NCBI RefSeq assembly: GCF_018145655.1
Contig: NZ_JAGSSY010000001.1
Location: 310,001 to 374,000, forward strand
Length of the DNA stretch: 64,000 nt
Direction of reading: 5' to 3'
Origin: Campylobacter anatolicus
GTDB taxonomy: Bacteria; Campylobacterota; Campylobacteria; Campylobacterales; Campylobacteraceae
Shown: positions 9,089 to 17,606 of the stretch, one piece after another
Layout: each line of letters opens with the position of its first letter
Numbering within the stretch: position 1 is the first letter of the stretch
Translations under genes and position numbers: made by a program
The notes under the pieces: generated by a model
The model's input: only the letters and a program-made list of their open reading frames with translations
Told to the model about the DNA's origin: nothing
Databases searched by the model: none

Positions 9089-9235
9089 ATGGCAGTACCT
9101 AAACGAAGAGTGAGTCACACTCGTGCAGCAAAACGTAGAACACACTACAAAGTAACACTTCCTGTACCTGTTAAAGATAAAGACGGCTCGTGGAAGATGC
9201 CTCACCGCATAAACAAAACAACTGGTGAATACTAA
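9089..9235 (+). CDS. rpmF: 50S ribosomal protein L32
   Basis: A 48-residue basic protein too short for usual ORF cut-offs. The opening [17 protein letters not shown] is the hallmark of bL32, a component of the large ribosomal subunit. A strong ribosome binding site (AAGGAGA) precedes the ATG at 9089. The end (NKTTGEY) is typical for epsilon-proteobacterial L32. It lies between yceD and plsX, the usual rpmF-plsX-fabH arrangement; plsX starts 2 bases after its stop. Confidence 0.97.
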   Translation: MAVPKRRVSHTRAAKRRTHYKVTLPVPVKDKDGSWKMPHRINKTTGEY

Positions 9236-9237
9236 AA

Positions 9238-10227
9238 ATGATTCGCATTGCTATTGATGCTATGGGCGGGGACTTCGGTCCTGAGCCTATTGTTGCAGGT
9301 GTTATTGAGGCACTAGAAGATGTAGAATTTTCAGCTGTACTTGTTGGCGATAGCAATGTCATAAAACCACTCATACCAAACAACTTCCTAAAACACATCA
9401 CATTTGTTGAAGCAGCTGAAGTTATCTCTATGTCAGATGGTGCAACTGACGCACTCAAACGCAAAGAAAGTAGTATATATAAAGCTGTAGAACTCGTAAA
9501 AGATAAAGAGGCTGACGCTGTGGTATCGGCCGGACACAGCGGTGCAACTATGAGCCTAGCTACTCTTCGTATCGGTAGACTTAAAAATGTCGCACGGCCC
9601 GCTATTGCCACACTAATGCCAAACTCAAAGGATAGCACAACACTTGTGCTGGATGTTGGGGCAAATGTTGATTGCAAGAGCGAACATCTATTTCAATTTG
9701 CAGTAATGGGCGAAGCCTATGCAAAAGAAATTTTAAACCGCAAAAACCCACGTGTCGGACTTTTATCAAATGGTGAGGAAAAAAGCAAAGGTAATGAGAT
9801 AAGCAAAGAGGCTTATACACTCATATCAAAGTTAGATAGCTTTACTGGTAATGCGGAAGGTAGTCAGGTCTTTGATGGTAGCGTTGATGTCGTAGTTTGC
9901 GATGGCTTTATAGGTAATATCTTACTTAAAACAAGTGAAGGCGTAGCCGATGCTATAACTAAAATCATAAAAAAACAGGTTAAAAGATCGCCTCTTGCCA
10001 TAGCTGGGTCTGTACTAATGAAAAAGGTTTTTAAAACACTTAAAAAGCAAGTTAGCTACGATGAATATGGCGGTGCTCCACTACTTGGTGTAAATGGTTG
10101 CGTTATTATTAGCCATGGTAAAAGTAATGCAAAAGCTATCAAAAACGCAATATTTCAAGCTATAAATTTTGCAAACTCAAATATAAATAAAGTAATAGAA
10201 GAAGAATTATCACATTTTGCAAGGTAA
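9238..10227 (+). CDS. plsX: Phosphate acyltransferase PlsX
   Basis: PlsX converts acyl-ACP to acyl-phosphate, the first step of the PlsX/PlsY route to phosphatidic acid. The 329-residue length and the opening [15 protein letters not shown] are characteristic, as are SAGHSGATM near residue 102 and the C-terminal [10 protein letters not shown]. It is translationally close to rpmF (2-base gap) and followed by fabH 3 bases later. Its partner plsY occurs in the same window at 22483. Confidence 0.97.
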   Translation: MIRIAIDAMGGDFGPEPIVAGVIEALEDVEFSAVLVGDSNVIKPLIPNNFLKHITFVEAAEVISMSDGATDALKRKESSIYKAVELVKDKEADAVVSAGHSGATMSLATLRIGRLKNVARPAIATLMPNSKDSTTLVLDVGANVDCKSEHLFQFAVMGEAYAKEILNRKNPRVGLLSNGEEKSKGNEISKEAYTLISKLDSFTGNAEGSQVFDGSVDVVVCDGFIGNILLKTSEGVADAITKIIKKQVKRSPLAIAGSVLMKKVFKTLKKQVSYDEYGGAPLLGVNGCVIISHGKSNAKAIKNAIFQAINFANSNINKVIEEELSHFAR

Positions 10228-10230
10228 ATT

Positions 10231-11235
10231 ATGCCAAAAGCCTCTTTAATATCCATAGCATCGTATGTGCCAGAAAAAATTTTAACAAATTTTGATCTTG
10301 AAAAAATGGTAGAGACTAGCGATGAATGGATAGTTAAGCGAACCGGCATAAGACAAAGACACATAGCAACTAATGAGATTACTAGCGACCTTGGCACAAA
10401 GGCAGCTCGTCTAGCCATACAAAGATCAGGGCTAAAGCTAAGCGAGATAGACGCGATTATATGTGCGACTATATCACCAGATCATCTTTGTATGCCCTCG
10501 ACTGCATGTAAAATCGCTACAAATTTAGGGCTAAATTTTGGCGTAACAGCATTTGATATAAGTGCTGCTTGCACTGGATTTATCTATCTTTTGGAGCTCG
10601 CAAAATCGCTAGTTGAAAGTGGTGCAAAGAAAAACGTGCTAATAGTTGGAGCCGAAAAACTTAGTAGCATAGTTGACTACACAGATAGAAGTACGTGTAT
10701 ATTATTTGGTGATGGTGCTGGGGCAGCGGTTATTAGCATAAGCAAGAGCAATGAAATTTTAGACGTACACACGGCTAGTGATGGCTCGCAGGGCAAACTA
10801 CTCATAACACCAGGGTGCGGAAGTGCCTACCCTGCAAGTAGCGAAACACTATTAAAAAGGCTAAATTTTATACATATGTCTGGCAATGAAGTCTTTAAAA
10901 TAGCCGTTCAGACACTAACAAAAAGCGTTGTAGAAATTTTAGAACACAATGGTCTTTCAAGTAGCGATATCGACTTTTTTATCCCACATCAGGCAAATAT
11001 CCGTATCATAGAGGCGGTCAAACAAAGACTAAGCTTTACAGATGAGCAATGTGTGCTAACTGTGTCAAAATACGGAAACACAAGCTCAGCTTCAATACCT
11101 ATGGCACTAAATGACGCTTATGAAAGCGGTCGTGTTAAAAATGGTTCTATGCTACTACTAGACGCATTTGGTGGTGGCTTTACTTGGGGTTCTGCTATAC
11201 TTAAATTTGGTGGCAAAAACTTTAGTGAACTTTAA
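10231..11235 (+). CDS. fabH: 3-oxoacyl-ACP synthase III (FabH)
   Basis: FabH condenses acetyl-CoA with malonyl-ACP to start fatty acid synthesis. The 334-residue protein has the catalytic Cys in DISAACTGF (near residue 113), the His in [10 protein letters not shown] (near 254) and the Asn in KYGNTSSAS (near 284). The C-terminal [14 protein letters not shown] glycine-rich segment is also standard. It follows plsX by 3 bases and ends the ribosomal/lipid operon. I see no clear hairpin terminator after it. Confidence 0.97.
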   Translation: MPKASLISIASYVPEKILTNFDLEKMVETSDEWIVKRTGIRQRHIATNEITSDLGTKAARLAIQRSGLKLSEIDAIICATISPDHLCMPSTACKIATNLGLNFGVTAFDISAACTGFIYLLELAKSLVESGAKKNVLIVGAEKLSSIVDYTDRSTCILFGDGAGAAVISISKSNEILDVHTASDGSQGKLLITPGCGSAYPASSETLLKRLNFIHMSGNEVFKIAVQTLTKSVVEILEHNGLSSSDIDFFIPHQANIRIIEAVKQRLSFTDEQCVLTVSKYGNTSSASIPMALNDAYESGRVKNGSMLLLDAFGGGFTWGSAILKFGGKNFSEL

Positions 11236-11374
11236 AATTTAGATAAATCCTATATTTAACCAACAACTCTTATCAATATATACAAATACCAAGCATTAAC
11301 TAAATTGTGCTAAATTTATCTAGATGAAAAGATGAAAGAATATAAAAATTTATATTTTGTTAAAATTCTAGTGA

Positions 11375-11380
11375 TATACT
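11375..11380 (+). promoter_or_regulatory. Possible -10 box of ahpC
   Basis: TATACT preceded by GA, 36 bases upstream of the ahpC start, in an AT-rich spacer. In C. jejuni ahpC is controlled by PerR and iron; a perR gene is present in this window at 41694, but I cannot point to a defined PerR box here. Confidence 0.45.
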
Positions 11381-11415
11381 TTCGTAATTAATAAAATTTA
11401 TTATAAGGAGAAATA

Positions 11416-12015
11416 ATGTTAGTAACAAAAAAAGCACCTGATTTTACAGCTGCAGCAGTTTTAGGAGATAATCAAATCGTAAATGATTTTAACCTTTATA
11501 AAAATATAGGTAAAAACGGAGCGGTAGTATTTTTCTATCCAATGGACTTCACATTTGTTTGCCCTAGTGAGATCATCGCATTTGATAAAAGATATGATGA
11601 GTTTAAAGCTCGTGGTATAGAGGTTATCGCAGTTTCTTGCGACAATCAATTCTCACACTTTGCATGGAAAGAAACACCTGTAAATAAAGGTGGTATAGGC
11701 AAGGTTCGCTTCCCAATAGTTGCTGATATGACAAAAGCTATCGCACGTGGTTTTGATGTACTTATAGAAGATGCTGGTGTCGCACTTCGTGGCTCATTCT
11801 TGCTTGATAAAGATGGCACAGTCCGCCACGCAGTCATCAACGACCTACCACTTGGTAGAAATATAGACGAAATGGTAAGAATGGTTGACACTATGCTATT
11901 TACAAATGAACACGGCGAGGTTTGTCCTGCTGGTTGGAACAAGGGCGATGCAGGTATGAAGGCTAGCACTGCTGGTGTTGCTGATTATCTTTCACATAAC
12001 GCTGATAAACTATAA
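11416..12015 (+). CDS. ahpC: Peroxiredoxin, alkyl hydroperoxide reductase C
   Basis: A 199-residue typical 2-Cys peroxiredoxin that reduces hydrogen and alkyl peroxides in the cytoplasm. The peroxidatic cysteine is C49 in DFTFVCPSEI and the resolving cysteine is C170 in GEVCPAGW. The usual Prx1/AhpC features YPMDFTF and the GGIG loop are present. It has a good AAGGAG ribosome binding site. It stands alone between fabH and the ergothionase-like operon, and a hairpin terminator follows. No ahpF is nearby, so the reductant is presumably thioredoxin, as in other Campylobacter. Confidence 0.96.
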   Translation: MLVTKKAPDFTAAAVLGDNQIVNDFNLYKNIGKNGAVVFFYPMDFTFVCPSEIIAFDKRYDEFKARGIEVIAVSCDNQFSHFAWKETPVNKGGIGKVRFPIVADMTKAIARGFDVLIEDAGVALRGSFLLDKDGTVRHAVINDLPLGRNIDEMVRMVDTMLFTNEHGEVCPAGWNKGDAGMKASTAGVADYLSHNADKL

Positions 12016-12021
12016 TTTTTA

Positions 12022-12039
12022 AGGGCGAGAGATCGCCCT
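12022..12039 (+). terminator. Terminator-like hairpin after ahpC
   Basis: Seven-base arms (12022-12028 and 12033-12039) with AGGGCGA/TCGCCCT pair perfectly around a GAGA loop, 7 bases after the ahpC stop. The T tail is poor (ACTCTTAG), so it may be a weak terminator or an mRNA 3' stabiliser. Confidence 0.65.
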
Positions 12040-12261
12040 ACTCTTAGATTAAACTTATTTTAAATCATCAATAAATTCTATCTATAATATTTTTATTATG
12101 GATAGATATCTTAAATTTATACACAAAAATAATAATACCGCTAATTTAACATATTTACATAAATTGGGTTTACTCACAAAATAATATAAAAATTTATTTT
12201 AATATTATTAATTTTATATTAAATAAATACATAAAATTACTTTTTAGAAATTATTTTGTTT

Positions 12262-12294
12262 TAAAATTAGACCATAACTTTAATCTTAGGAGGA
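12262..12294 (+). promoter_or_regulatory. -10 box and ribosome binding site of the accessory operon
   Basis: TAAAAT at 12262-12267 after a T-rich stretch, and TAGGAGGA at 12287-12294 five bases before the start codon. The preceding 12060-12240 stretch is strongly AT-rich and contains the related words TTACATAAATT and ATACATAAAATTA, possible binding sites for the response regulator encoded at the end of the operon. Confidence 0.5.
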
Positions 12295-12298
12295 CATC

Positions 12299-13921
12299 AT
12301 GAAAGGTTTTAAATTCCTATCCTTGGTCGCTATTTTAGCACTTAACTTAAATGCTTCTGATATCATTTTGGATGGCACAAGCATAACTCCAAATGATATT
12401 TTAAAAATTTCAAATGGAGCTAAAGTTAAAATTAGTGATAGTGCAATAAAAAAGGTAAAACAGGCTCATGAAGTGCTGATAAACGCAGCAAAAGACGGAC
12501 AAAAAATTTATGGCTTAACAGCTGGTGTTGGTCTAAATAAAGACAAAAATTTCGTAGATGTTAAAGGAAATTTAGACGCTGAAGTTATTAAAGCCTCTAC
12601 TGAATTTAATAAAGGTCTTATCCATGCACACTGTGGTGGCGTTGGCGAAGAGATGCCTTTAAAAACGGCTCGTGCAGTTTTGGCAACAAGACTAAATAAT
12701 ATGCTGTTTTCAGGAGCTGGGGTTCAAAGCGAAGTTATAAATTTATATAAAGAATTTATAAATCAAGACATAATCCCTGTAATGCCAAGTGGTGGCTCTA
12801 TGGGAGAAGCTGACATTACTATATTAGGGCACGTAGGACTTGCCATGCTTGGAGAGGGAGAAGTATATTATAAGGGTAAAAAAATGAGAGCTGATGAGGC
12901 TTTAAAAAAGGCGAATCTAAAACAACTTTCTCCTTTCGGTAAAGATAGTCTTAGCATTTTAAGCTCAAATTCATATTCAGCAGCACTTGCAAGTCTTGCG
13001 TTGGAAGATTTAAAACAGGTGTTTAAACTATCAAAACTAGTCTTTGCATTAAGCATTGAGGCATTTAATGGCAATGTCGCACCATTTACAAAAGAGGCTA
13101 GCGAACTTAGACCTTTTGCAGATTTTGTATCGGTAACAGCACAAATAAGGGAAATTTTAAAAGATAGCTATCTATGGGATCAAGACGGGCAAAGAGCTCT
13201 GCAAGACCCGCTAAGTTACCGCGACGCTTCTTACTTTTTTGCAGCATTAAAATCAAGCATTGATACACTTGATAATTTAATGAAAACTCAACTTAACTCA
13301 TCAGATGATAATCCAGGAATTTATCTTGGTAAAAAGCCACAAAATGCTAAATTTCAAGAAAGCAAGCTATTTACAAATGGCGGTGCAGTAGTACCAACTT
13401 CAAATTTTGAGCCACTTTTATGGGTTGTCGAGTTTGAAAAAGCATCAATTGTCTTAGCACATAATTCAAAAGCGTCTGCATTAAGAACTATAAAATTATC
13501 AAATGATGGCTTTACAAAACTTAGTAGATTTTTAGGCACACAAAACACAATCCATGCATTTGGGGCTATGCAAAAACCGTTTGTATCACTTGCTGGAGAG
13601 AATGAATTTTTAGCAAATCCAGCCTCACTTGATTACACTCCAGTTGCTGGAGAGATAGAAGATGTGGCTACAAACGCACCGTTTGTTATACAAAAATTTC
13701 AAAAGCAAATTGAAAATTTCTACTATATATTAGGAATGGAGCTAATGCATGCAGCTCAAGCTATAGACTTACGAATGCAAAAAGAGCCGAATCTAAAACT
13801 ATCAAAAGCCACAAAGGAGCTTTACGAAAAGTATAGAAATGTAGTTAAATTTTTAGAAATAGACAGGCCGCTTACAAATGACTTTAAAAACTCAGCTAAA
13901 TTTTTAAAAGAGTATAACTAG
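12299..13921 (+). CDS. Secreted aromatic-lyase-fold enzyme without MIO triad (ergothionase-like)
   Basis: This 540-residue protein has a Sec signal peptide (hydrophobic residues 5-19, cleavage near N18-A-S20), so it acts in the periplasm. The body is the histidine/phenylalanine ammonia-lyase fold. It keeps Y71 in YGLTAGVG, N224, the QDPLSYR segment (302-308), NSSDDNP (333-339), and ANPASLD followed by E452/E454 and AAQAIDLR. The Ala-Ser-Gly tripeptide that forms the MIO electrophile is missing: GSVGASGDLAPL of histidase corresponds to GSMGEADITIL (166-176), with one residue deleted. Ammonia elimination by MIO chemistry is therefore unlikely. Ergothionase, to my knowledge a MIO-free member of this fold that releases trimethylamine from ergothioneine, is the best fit. 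It is the first gene of a seven-gene operon. Automatic annotation as HutH would be misleading. Confidence 0.8.
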   Translation: MKGFKFLSLVAILALNLNASDIILDGTSITPNDILKISNGAKVKISDSAIKKVKQAHEVLINAAKDGQKIYGLTAGVGLNKDKNFVDVKGNLDAEVIKASTEFNKGLIHAHCGGVGEEMPLKTARAVLATRLNNMLFSGAGVQSEVINLYKEFINQDIIPVMPSGGSMGEADITILGHVGLAMLGEGEVYYKGKKMRADEALKKANLKQLSPFGKDSLSILSSNSYSAALASLALEDLKQVFKLSKLVFALSIEAFNGNVAPFTKEASELRPFADFVSVTAQIREILKDSYLWDQDGQRALQDPLSYRDASYFFAALKSSIDTLDNLMKTQLNSSDDNPGIYLGKKPQNAKFQESKLFTNGGAVVPTSNFEPLLWVVEFEKASIVLAHNSKASALRTIKLSNDGFTKLSRFLGTQNTIHAFGAMQKPFVSLAGENEFLANPASLDYTPVAGEIEDVATNAPFVIQKFQKQIENFYYILGMELMHAAQAIDLRMQKEPNLKLSKATKELYEKYRNVVKFLEIDRPLTNDFKNSAKFLKEYN

Positions 13922-13929
13922 GAGATTTT

Positions 13930-15090
13930 ATGAAAAAGAGCTTAATATTATTAAGTACACTTTATTGTGTAGCTTTTGCGAGTAGTGATACGCTTGAAGA
14001 TGCATTTAAAAATGGTAAATTTAGCGGAGATATCTCTACTTTTTTTGAGGGACGCCATATAAATAGTGGTGAAAAAAATAGATATTATAACAACACATCT
14101 TGGGCTGTTGGTTCAATAGGTTTAAAATACGAAACTGACTTTTATAAAAATTTTAAAGCAGTCGTTGGCTTTAGGGGAACAGCACCAATTTATGAAGGTG
14201 ATAAAAAATTTATAACAGGTCATGGAAGCGGGGATTCTACTCAGAGAATTTATGAAGATGATAGATATTTAATATCAAATTTATATCTTGAATATAACGC
14301 AAATGATACAAATGTAAAAATAGGTCGTCAGGAGATGATAACTGACTGGATAGGGAAAATAAACGATGGCGTTAGGATTACAAACAACTCTATATCAAAT
14401 TTAACAATAGATGCGATATGGACACGTGCAAAAGGTAGAGCTTATCTAAAAGAGATGTGGGGGTTTAAAAAGATAAATGACAACAAAGGTATGTTTAGCT
14501 TAGGTGCTACATACAAATTTGATAATGGTTTTGGCTTAAAAACTTATGGGTTATATGCTGATGATATATTTTCTGGAGTTGGTGGCAAGATCATTTATGA
14601 TGATATGATAAATGATGAGCTAGGCGTTGGCACAACGCTTCATTATGCTAGAAGTAACGAGAAAACCATAGATAACGATGGAAGTATGTTCGAAGGTCTA
14701 GCATATGCAAAATACAATGAAAATAAACTAACTTTAGGATATGTTAAAACCGGCAAAAAGATAGGCTGGGGAAGTTTAAATTTAAATGGCGATCAAATAG
14801 TGCCTTTTGAAGAGGGCGATGTAATGTATGAAAGAGATGTAAAAACGCTTTATGCAATGTTTTCAACACAGATACAAAAGCTATCACTTACTGCACTTTA
14901 TGGTACTACAAGCTATAAATTAAAAGGTGGCGATGATACAAATTACAGACAAAATGAGCTTAGTGTATGGGCTAGCTATCCGATAATGAAAAATTTAAAT
15001 GCTTTTATCATATACGATCAAGTGTTTAAAAAACAGGTCAGCTACCCAAGCTTAACTCAGCTTGGTGCTGGAATTAGCTATATTTTTTAA
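13930..15090 (+). CDS. Outer-membrane porin of the respiratory operon
   Basis: A 386-residue protein with a clear signal peptide (MKKSLILLSTLYCVAFA, cleavage near residue 17) and alternating amphipathic strands ending in the aromatic ...AGISYIF, the C-terminal signature recognised by the BAM machinery. It resembles the Opr/MOMP-like porins of epsilon-proteobacteria. It starts 8 bases after the lyase gene with an AGGAG ribosome binding site, so it is co-expressed with the lyase and reductase. The likely job is to admit the lyase substrate, or release products, across the outer membrane. Specificity cannot be read from the sequence; a general porin is also possible. Confidence 0.8.
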   Translation: MKKSLILLSTLYCVAFASSDTLEDAFKNGKFSGDISTFFEGRHINSGEKNRYYNNTSWAVGSIGLKYETDFYKNFKAVVGFRGTAPIYEGDKKFITGHGSGDSTQRIYEDDRYLISNLYLEYNANDTNVKIGRQEMITDWIGKINDGVRITNNSISNLTIDAIWTRAKGRAYLKEMWGFKKINDNKGMFSLGATYKFDNGFGLKTYGLYADDIFSGVGGKIIYDDMINDELGVGTTLHYARSNEKTIDNDGSMFEGLAYAKYNENKLTLGYVKTGKKIGWGSLNLNGDQIVPFEEGDVMYERDVKTLYAMFSTQIQKLSLTALYGTTSYKLKGGDDTNYRQNELSVWASYPIMKNLNAFIIYDQVFKKQVSYPSLTQLGAGISYIF

Positions 15091-15099
15091 GGATTATGA

Positions 15100-16653
15100 A
15101 TGTCTAGTAGAAGAGATTTTTTAAATAGCGTAGTGTTGCTAGGAGCAGCAACACTTGCTAATGCTGACACTTTTATTAATAATAGCATAAAATGGGACGA
15201 GGAGTGGGATGTGCTTGTGGTTGGATCTGGCTTTGCTGGATCTGCCGCTACCTGTCAAGCACTTGATGAAGGTGCAAAAACACTTATGATAGAAAAAATG
15301 CCAGTCCTTGGTGGAAATTCGGCTATAAATGGCGGTGCATTCGCTGTTGTAAATTCTAGTTTTCAAAAAGATAGAAACATAAAGGACTCTTACGAACTTT
15401 ATGTTAAAGATATTTTAAAAGCTGGGCTTAATCTAAATAGAATGGATCTTGTTGAAGTTATAGCCAAAAACGGCAACGATGCTTATGAGTGGACGCTTCA
15501 AAAGGGCGTTTATTACAGAAATGCTCTTGGTCAATTTGGCGGACACAGTGTTCCGCGAACAATTTGGCCAGAGATTAACTCAGGTGGAAAAATAACTATA
15601 CCTTTGCAAGAATATGCTATGAAAAATGGTGCAACTATACGCACTAGAGTTATCTTAGATGATTTTATCCGTAATGAAAATGGTGATATTATTGGAGCAA
15701 AAGTTAGAGAAAACTATGACTTTGAGTTTGATCCATTAAAAGATGAGAGTGAGAATAAAAGTGGAGTTACTAAATTTTATAAGATAAACGGCGGTATTGT
15801 TATGGCAACTGGTGGCTTTGCTTATGATATAAATTTTAGACAAAGCATAGATCCTAGCCTAAGTGCAGATCTAGACTGCACAAATCACTACGGTGCAACG
15901 GCTCAAGCGTTAAAAGTAATGATGAAACATAAAGCACAAACCGTTGATTTAGAATGGATACAGCTTGGACCATGGGGAAGCCCTGATGAGAAAGGCTTTG
16001 GCATATCTCCGGTATTTGCGATACCTGCTTTCTCATATGGCATAATGGTAGATGCAAGAACTGGAAAGCGTTTTGTTAATGAGTTAGCAGATAGAAAAAT
16101 ACGCTCAGATGCTATTTTAAAAATTCATAAAAATCCAGATGGAAGTATAACGCACCCTATTGTAATATGCGATAGCATAGGTGCACAAGGCACTACAAAG
16201 GCAAACGTTGAGCGAGGCATACATAAAAAAGTTATAAGAGTTTTTGATACTATTAAAGAACTTGCTAAATTTTACGACATACCTTATGAAAGATTGCAAA
16301 AAAGCGTATATGATTATACAAGATATGCAAGAGCTGGCAAAGATGATGAGTTTGATAAGCCATTTTTTAAATTTAAAGATATCATTCCTGATCTAACAAA
16401 GCCACCATTTTACGCTTGGAGAGCTATTCCAAAAGTTCATCACACAATGGGAGGAGTTAAAATAGACACTGAAGCTAGAGTTTATGACACTGATAATAAG
16501 CCTATAAATGGGTTGTTTGCTGCAGGAGAGTCTGTTGGCGGACCACATGGGGCTAGCAGACTTGGAAGCTGTGCGATACCAGATTGTTTAGTATTTGGTA
16601 GGATTGCTGGTAAAAATGCTGCAAATTTAGCAAAAAAGGATAAAAGATGCTAA
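15100..16653 (+). CDS. Tat-exported FAD enoate reductase (fumarate/urocanate-reductase family)
   Basis: A 517-residue periplasmic flavoprotein. The N-terminus SSRRDFL followed by a hydrophobic stretch is a twin-arginine signal. The FAD fold begins at DVLVVGSGFAG (37-47) with E65 as ribose ligand. Compared with flavocytochrome c3 fumarate reductase, the proton-donor arginine is present (R332 in GKRFVNELADR), as are H448 in HTMGG and R487 in GASRLGS. The fumarate-clamping His (IQAHPT in Fcc3) is Gly here (IQLGPWG, G290), which points to a substrate larger than fumarate. There is no heme domain and no FMN-binding domain, so electrons must come from the separate cytochrome encoded next, as in FccA of Wolinella. 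The gene overlaps that cytochrome gene by 7 bases. Thiourocanate or urocanate are the likeliest substrates given the lyase. Confidence 0.88.
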   Translation: MSSRRDFLNSVVLLGAATLANADTFINNSIKWDEEWDVLVVGSGFAGSAATCQALDEGAKTLMIEKMPVLGGNSAINGGAFAVVNSSFQKDRNIKDSYELYVKDILKAGLNLNRMDLVEVIAKNGNDAYEWTLQKGVYYRNALGQFGGHSVPRTIWPEINSGGKITIPLQEYAMKNGATIRTRVILDDFIRNENGDIIGAKVRENYDFEFDPLKDESENKSGVTKFYKINGGIVMATGGFAYDINFRQSIDPSLSADLDCTNHYGATAQALKVMMKHKAQTVDLEWIQLGPWGSPDEKGFGISPVFAIPAFSYGIMVDARTGKRFVNELADRKIRSDAILKIHKNPDGSITHPIVICDSIGAQGTTKANVERGIHKKVIRVFDTIKELAKFYDIPYERLQKSVYDYTRYARAGKDDEFDKPFFKFKDIIPDLTKPPFYAWRAIPKVHHTMGGVKIDTEARVYDTDNKPINGLFAAGESVGGPHGASRLGSCAIPDCLVFGRIAGKNAANLAKKDKRC

Positions 16654-17030
16654 ATATCATTAAAGTATTTTTAATATCTTTATTTATCTTTTGTGCGAAT
16701 TTAAATGCATTAGAATCTAATAAATTTACAAAAGAAAACTACCCATTTAAGGCACATGATAAATTACATTTTGAGTGCAAAAACTGCCATAAGCAAAGCG
16801 ACCCTAATGATTACAAAGCTTTAAGTACAAATGAGTGTTTGAGTTGTCACAAAAGTTATGAAATGCTTGCTGAAAGAAGTGGCCACCTAGGCTATGATGA
16901 TAACATACATGCAAGCCCACACTATCCAAAAATGGATTGTAATCTATGCCATAGCACACATAAAACATCTAAAAATTACTGCGTTATGTGTCATTCACAA
17001 GACAGTATGAAAAATTTATTAGTGCCTTAA
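16647..17030 (+). CDS. Small periplasmic tetraheme cytochrome c
   Basis: A 127-residue protein with a Sec signal (hydrophobic residues 5-22) and four CxxCH heme-binding motifs: CKNCH, CLSCH, CNLCH and CVMCH. Size and motif spacing resemble the small tetraheme cytochromes that feed flavocytochrome-type reductases (the heme domain of Fcc3, or FccB/MccB when separate). The ATG at 16647 lies inside the end of the flavoprotein gene, indicating translational coupling and 1:1 function. Its role is to carry electrons from the membrane NapC-like protein to the FAD enzyme. Confidence 0.9.
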   Translation: MLNIIKVFLISLFIFCANLNALESNKFTKENYPFKAHDKLHFECKNCHKQSDPNDYKALSTNECLSCHKSYEMLAERSGHLGYDDNIHASPHYPKMDCNLCHSTHKTSKNYCVMCHSQDSMKNLLVP

Positions 17031-17039
17031 GGAGATGTG

Positions 17040-17594
17040 ATGAAAAAAACACTTTTAAAAATTTGTTTTCTATTAGTATTTGCTTTTATTGTATTTTTTG
17101 GAGGAAATACTTTAATACATTCAACCGGAGATGATAAATTTTGCGTAAGCTGCCATGAGTGGATGGATCCTTTTGTTAAAACCTATCAAAAAAGCACTCA
17201 TGGTGGAACAAATAAGATAGGCTTTAAAGCTAAGTGTGTAGATTGCCATCTTCCACATGATAGCTATATAAAATATGTATTTCAAAAAGCACTAAATGGT
17301 GCTAGTGAAGTTACTCATATGGCATTTAACGACGCAAAAGATGCAAATTGGCAAGAAAATAGAAAAAATAGGGACAAATTTGTCTATAATAGTGGCTGTT
17401 TAAGCTGTCATAAAACTATTTTAGATATAAATAGCACAAATAAAAATATAGATGATATGCATAAAATTTATATTGATTTTAAAGATAGTAAAACTGACAA
17501 AGTAAGTTGTGTAAGCTGCCATAAAAATGTAGGACATAAAGAGCTTGGCAAAACACTTTATGAGATAAAAAATCCACCTGTTGGAGAGTGGTAG
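17040..17594 (+). CDS. NapC/NirT-family membrane tetraheme quinol dehydrogenase
   Basis: A 184-residue protein with one N-terminal membrane anchor (residues 6-25) and four CxxCH motifs: CVSCH, CVDCH, CLSCH and CVSCH. This is the NapC/NirT/NrfH architecture that oxidises menaquinol on the periplasmic face. I chose ATG 17040 over the GTG at 17037 because AAGGAGA at 17028-17034 then has normal spacing. Together with the preceding tetraheme cytochrome and flavoprotein it forms an FccABC-like chain. It gives the operon its link to the quinone pool and so to energy conservation by upstream dehydrogenases. Confidence 0.9.
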   Translation: MKKTLLKICFLLVFAFIVFFGGNTLIHSTGDDKFCVSCHEWMDPFVKTYQKSTHGGTNKIGFKAKCVDCHLPHDSYIKYVFQKALNGASEVTHMAFNDAKDANWQENRKNRDKFVYNSGCLSCHKTILDINSTNKNIDDMHKIYIDFKDSKTDKVSCVSCHKNVGHKELGKTLYEIKNPPVGEW

Positions 17595-17606
17595 AAATAA
17601 AAGCTT

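Noticed and set aside
12299-13921. Annotation as histidine ammonia-lyase HutH feeding cytoplasmic histidine degradation
   Set aside because: The protein has a signal peptide, lacks the MIO-forming ASG triad, and no hutU, hutI or hutG is nearby; its operon partners are respiratory.
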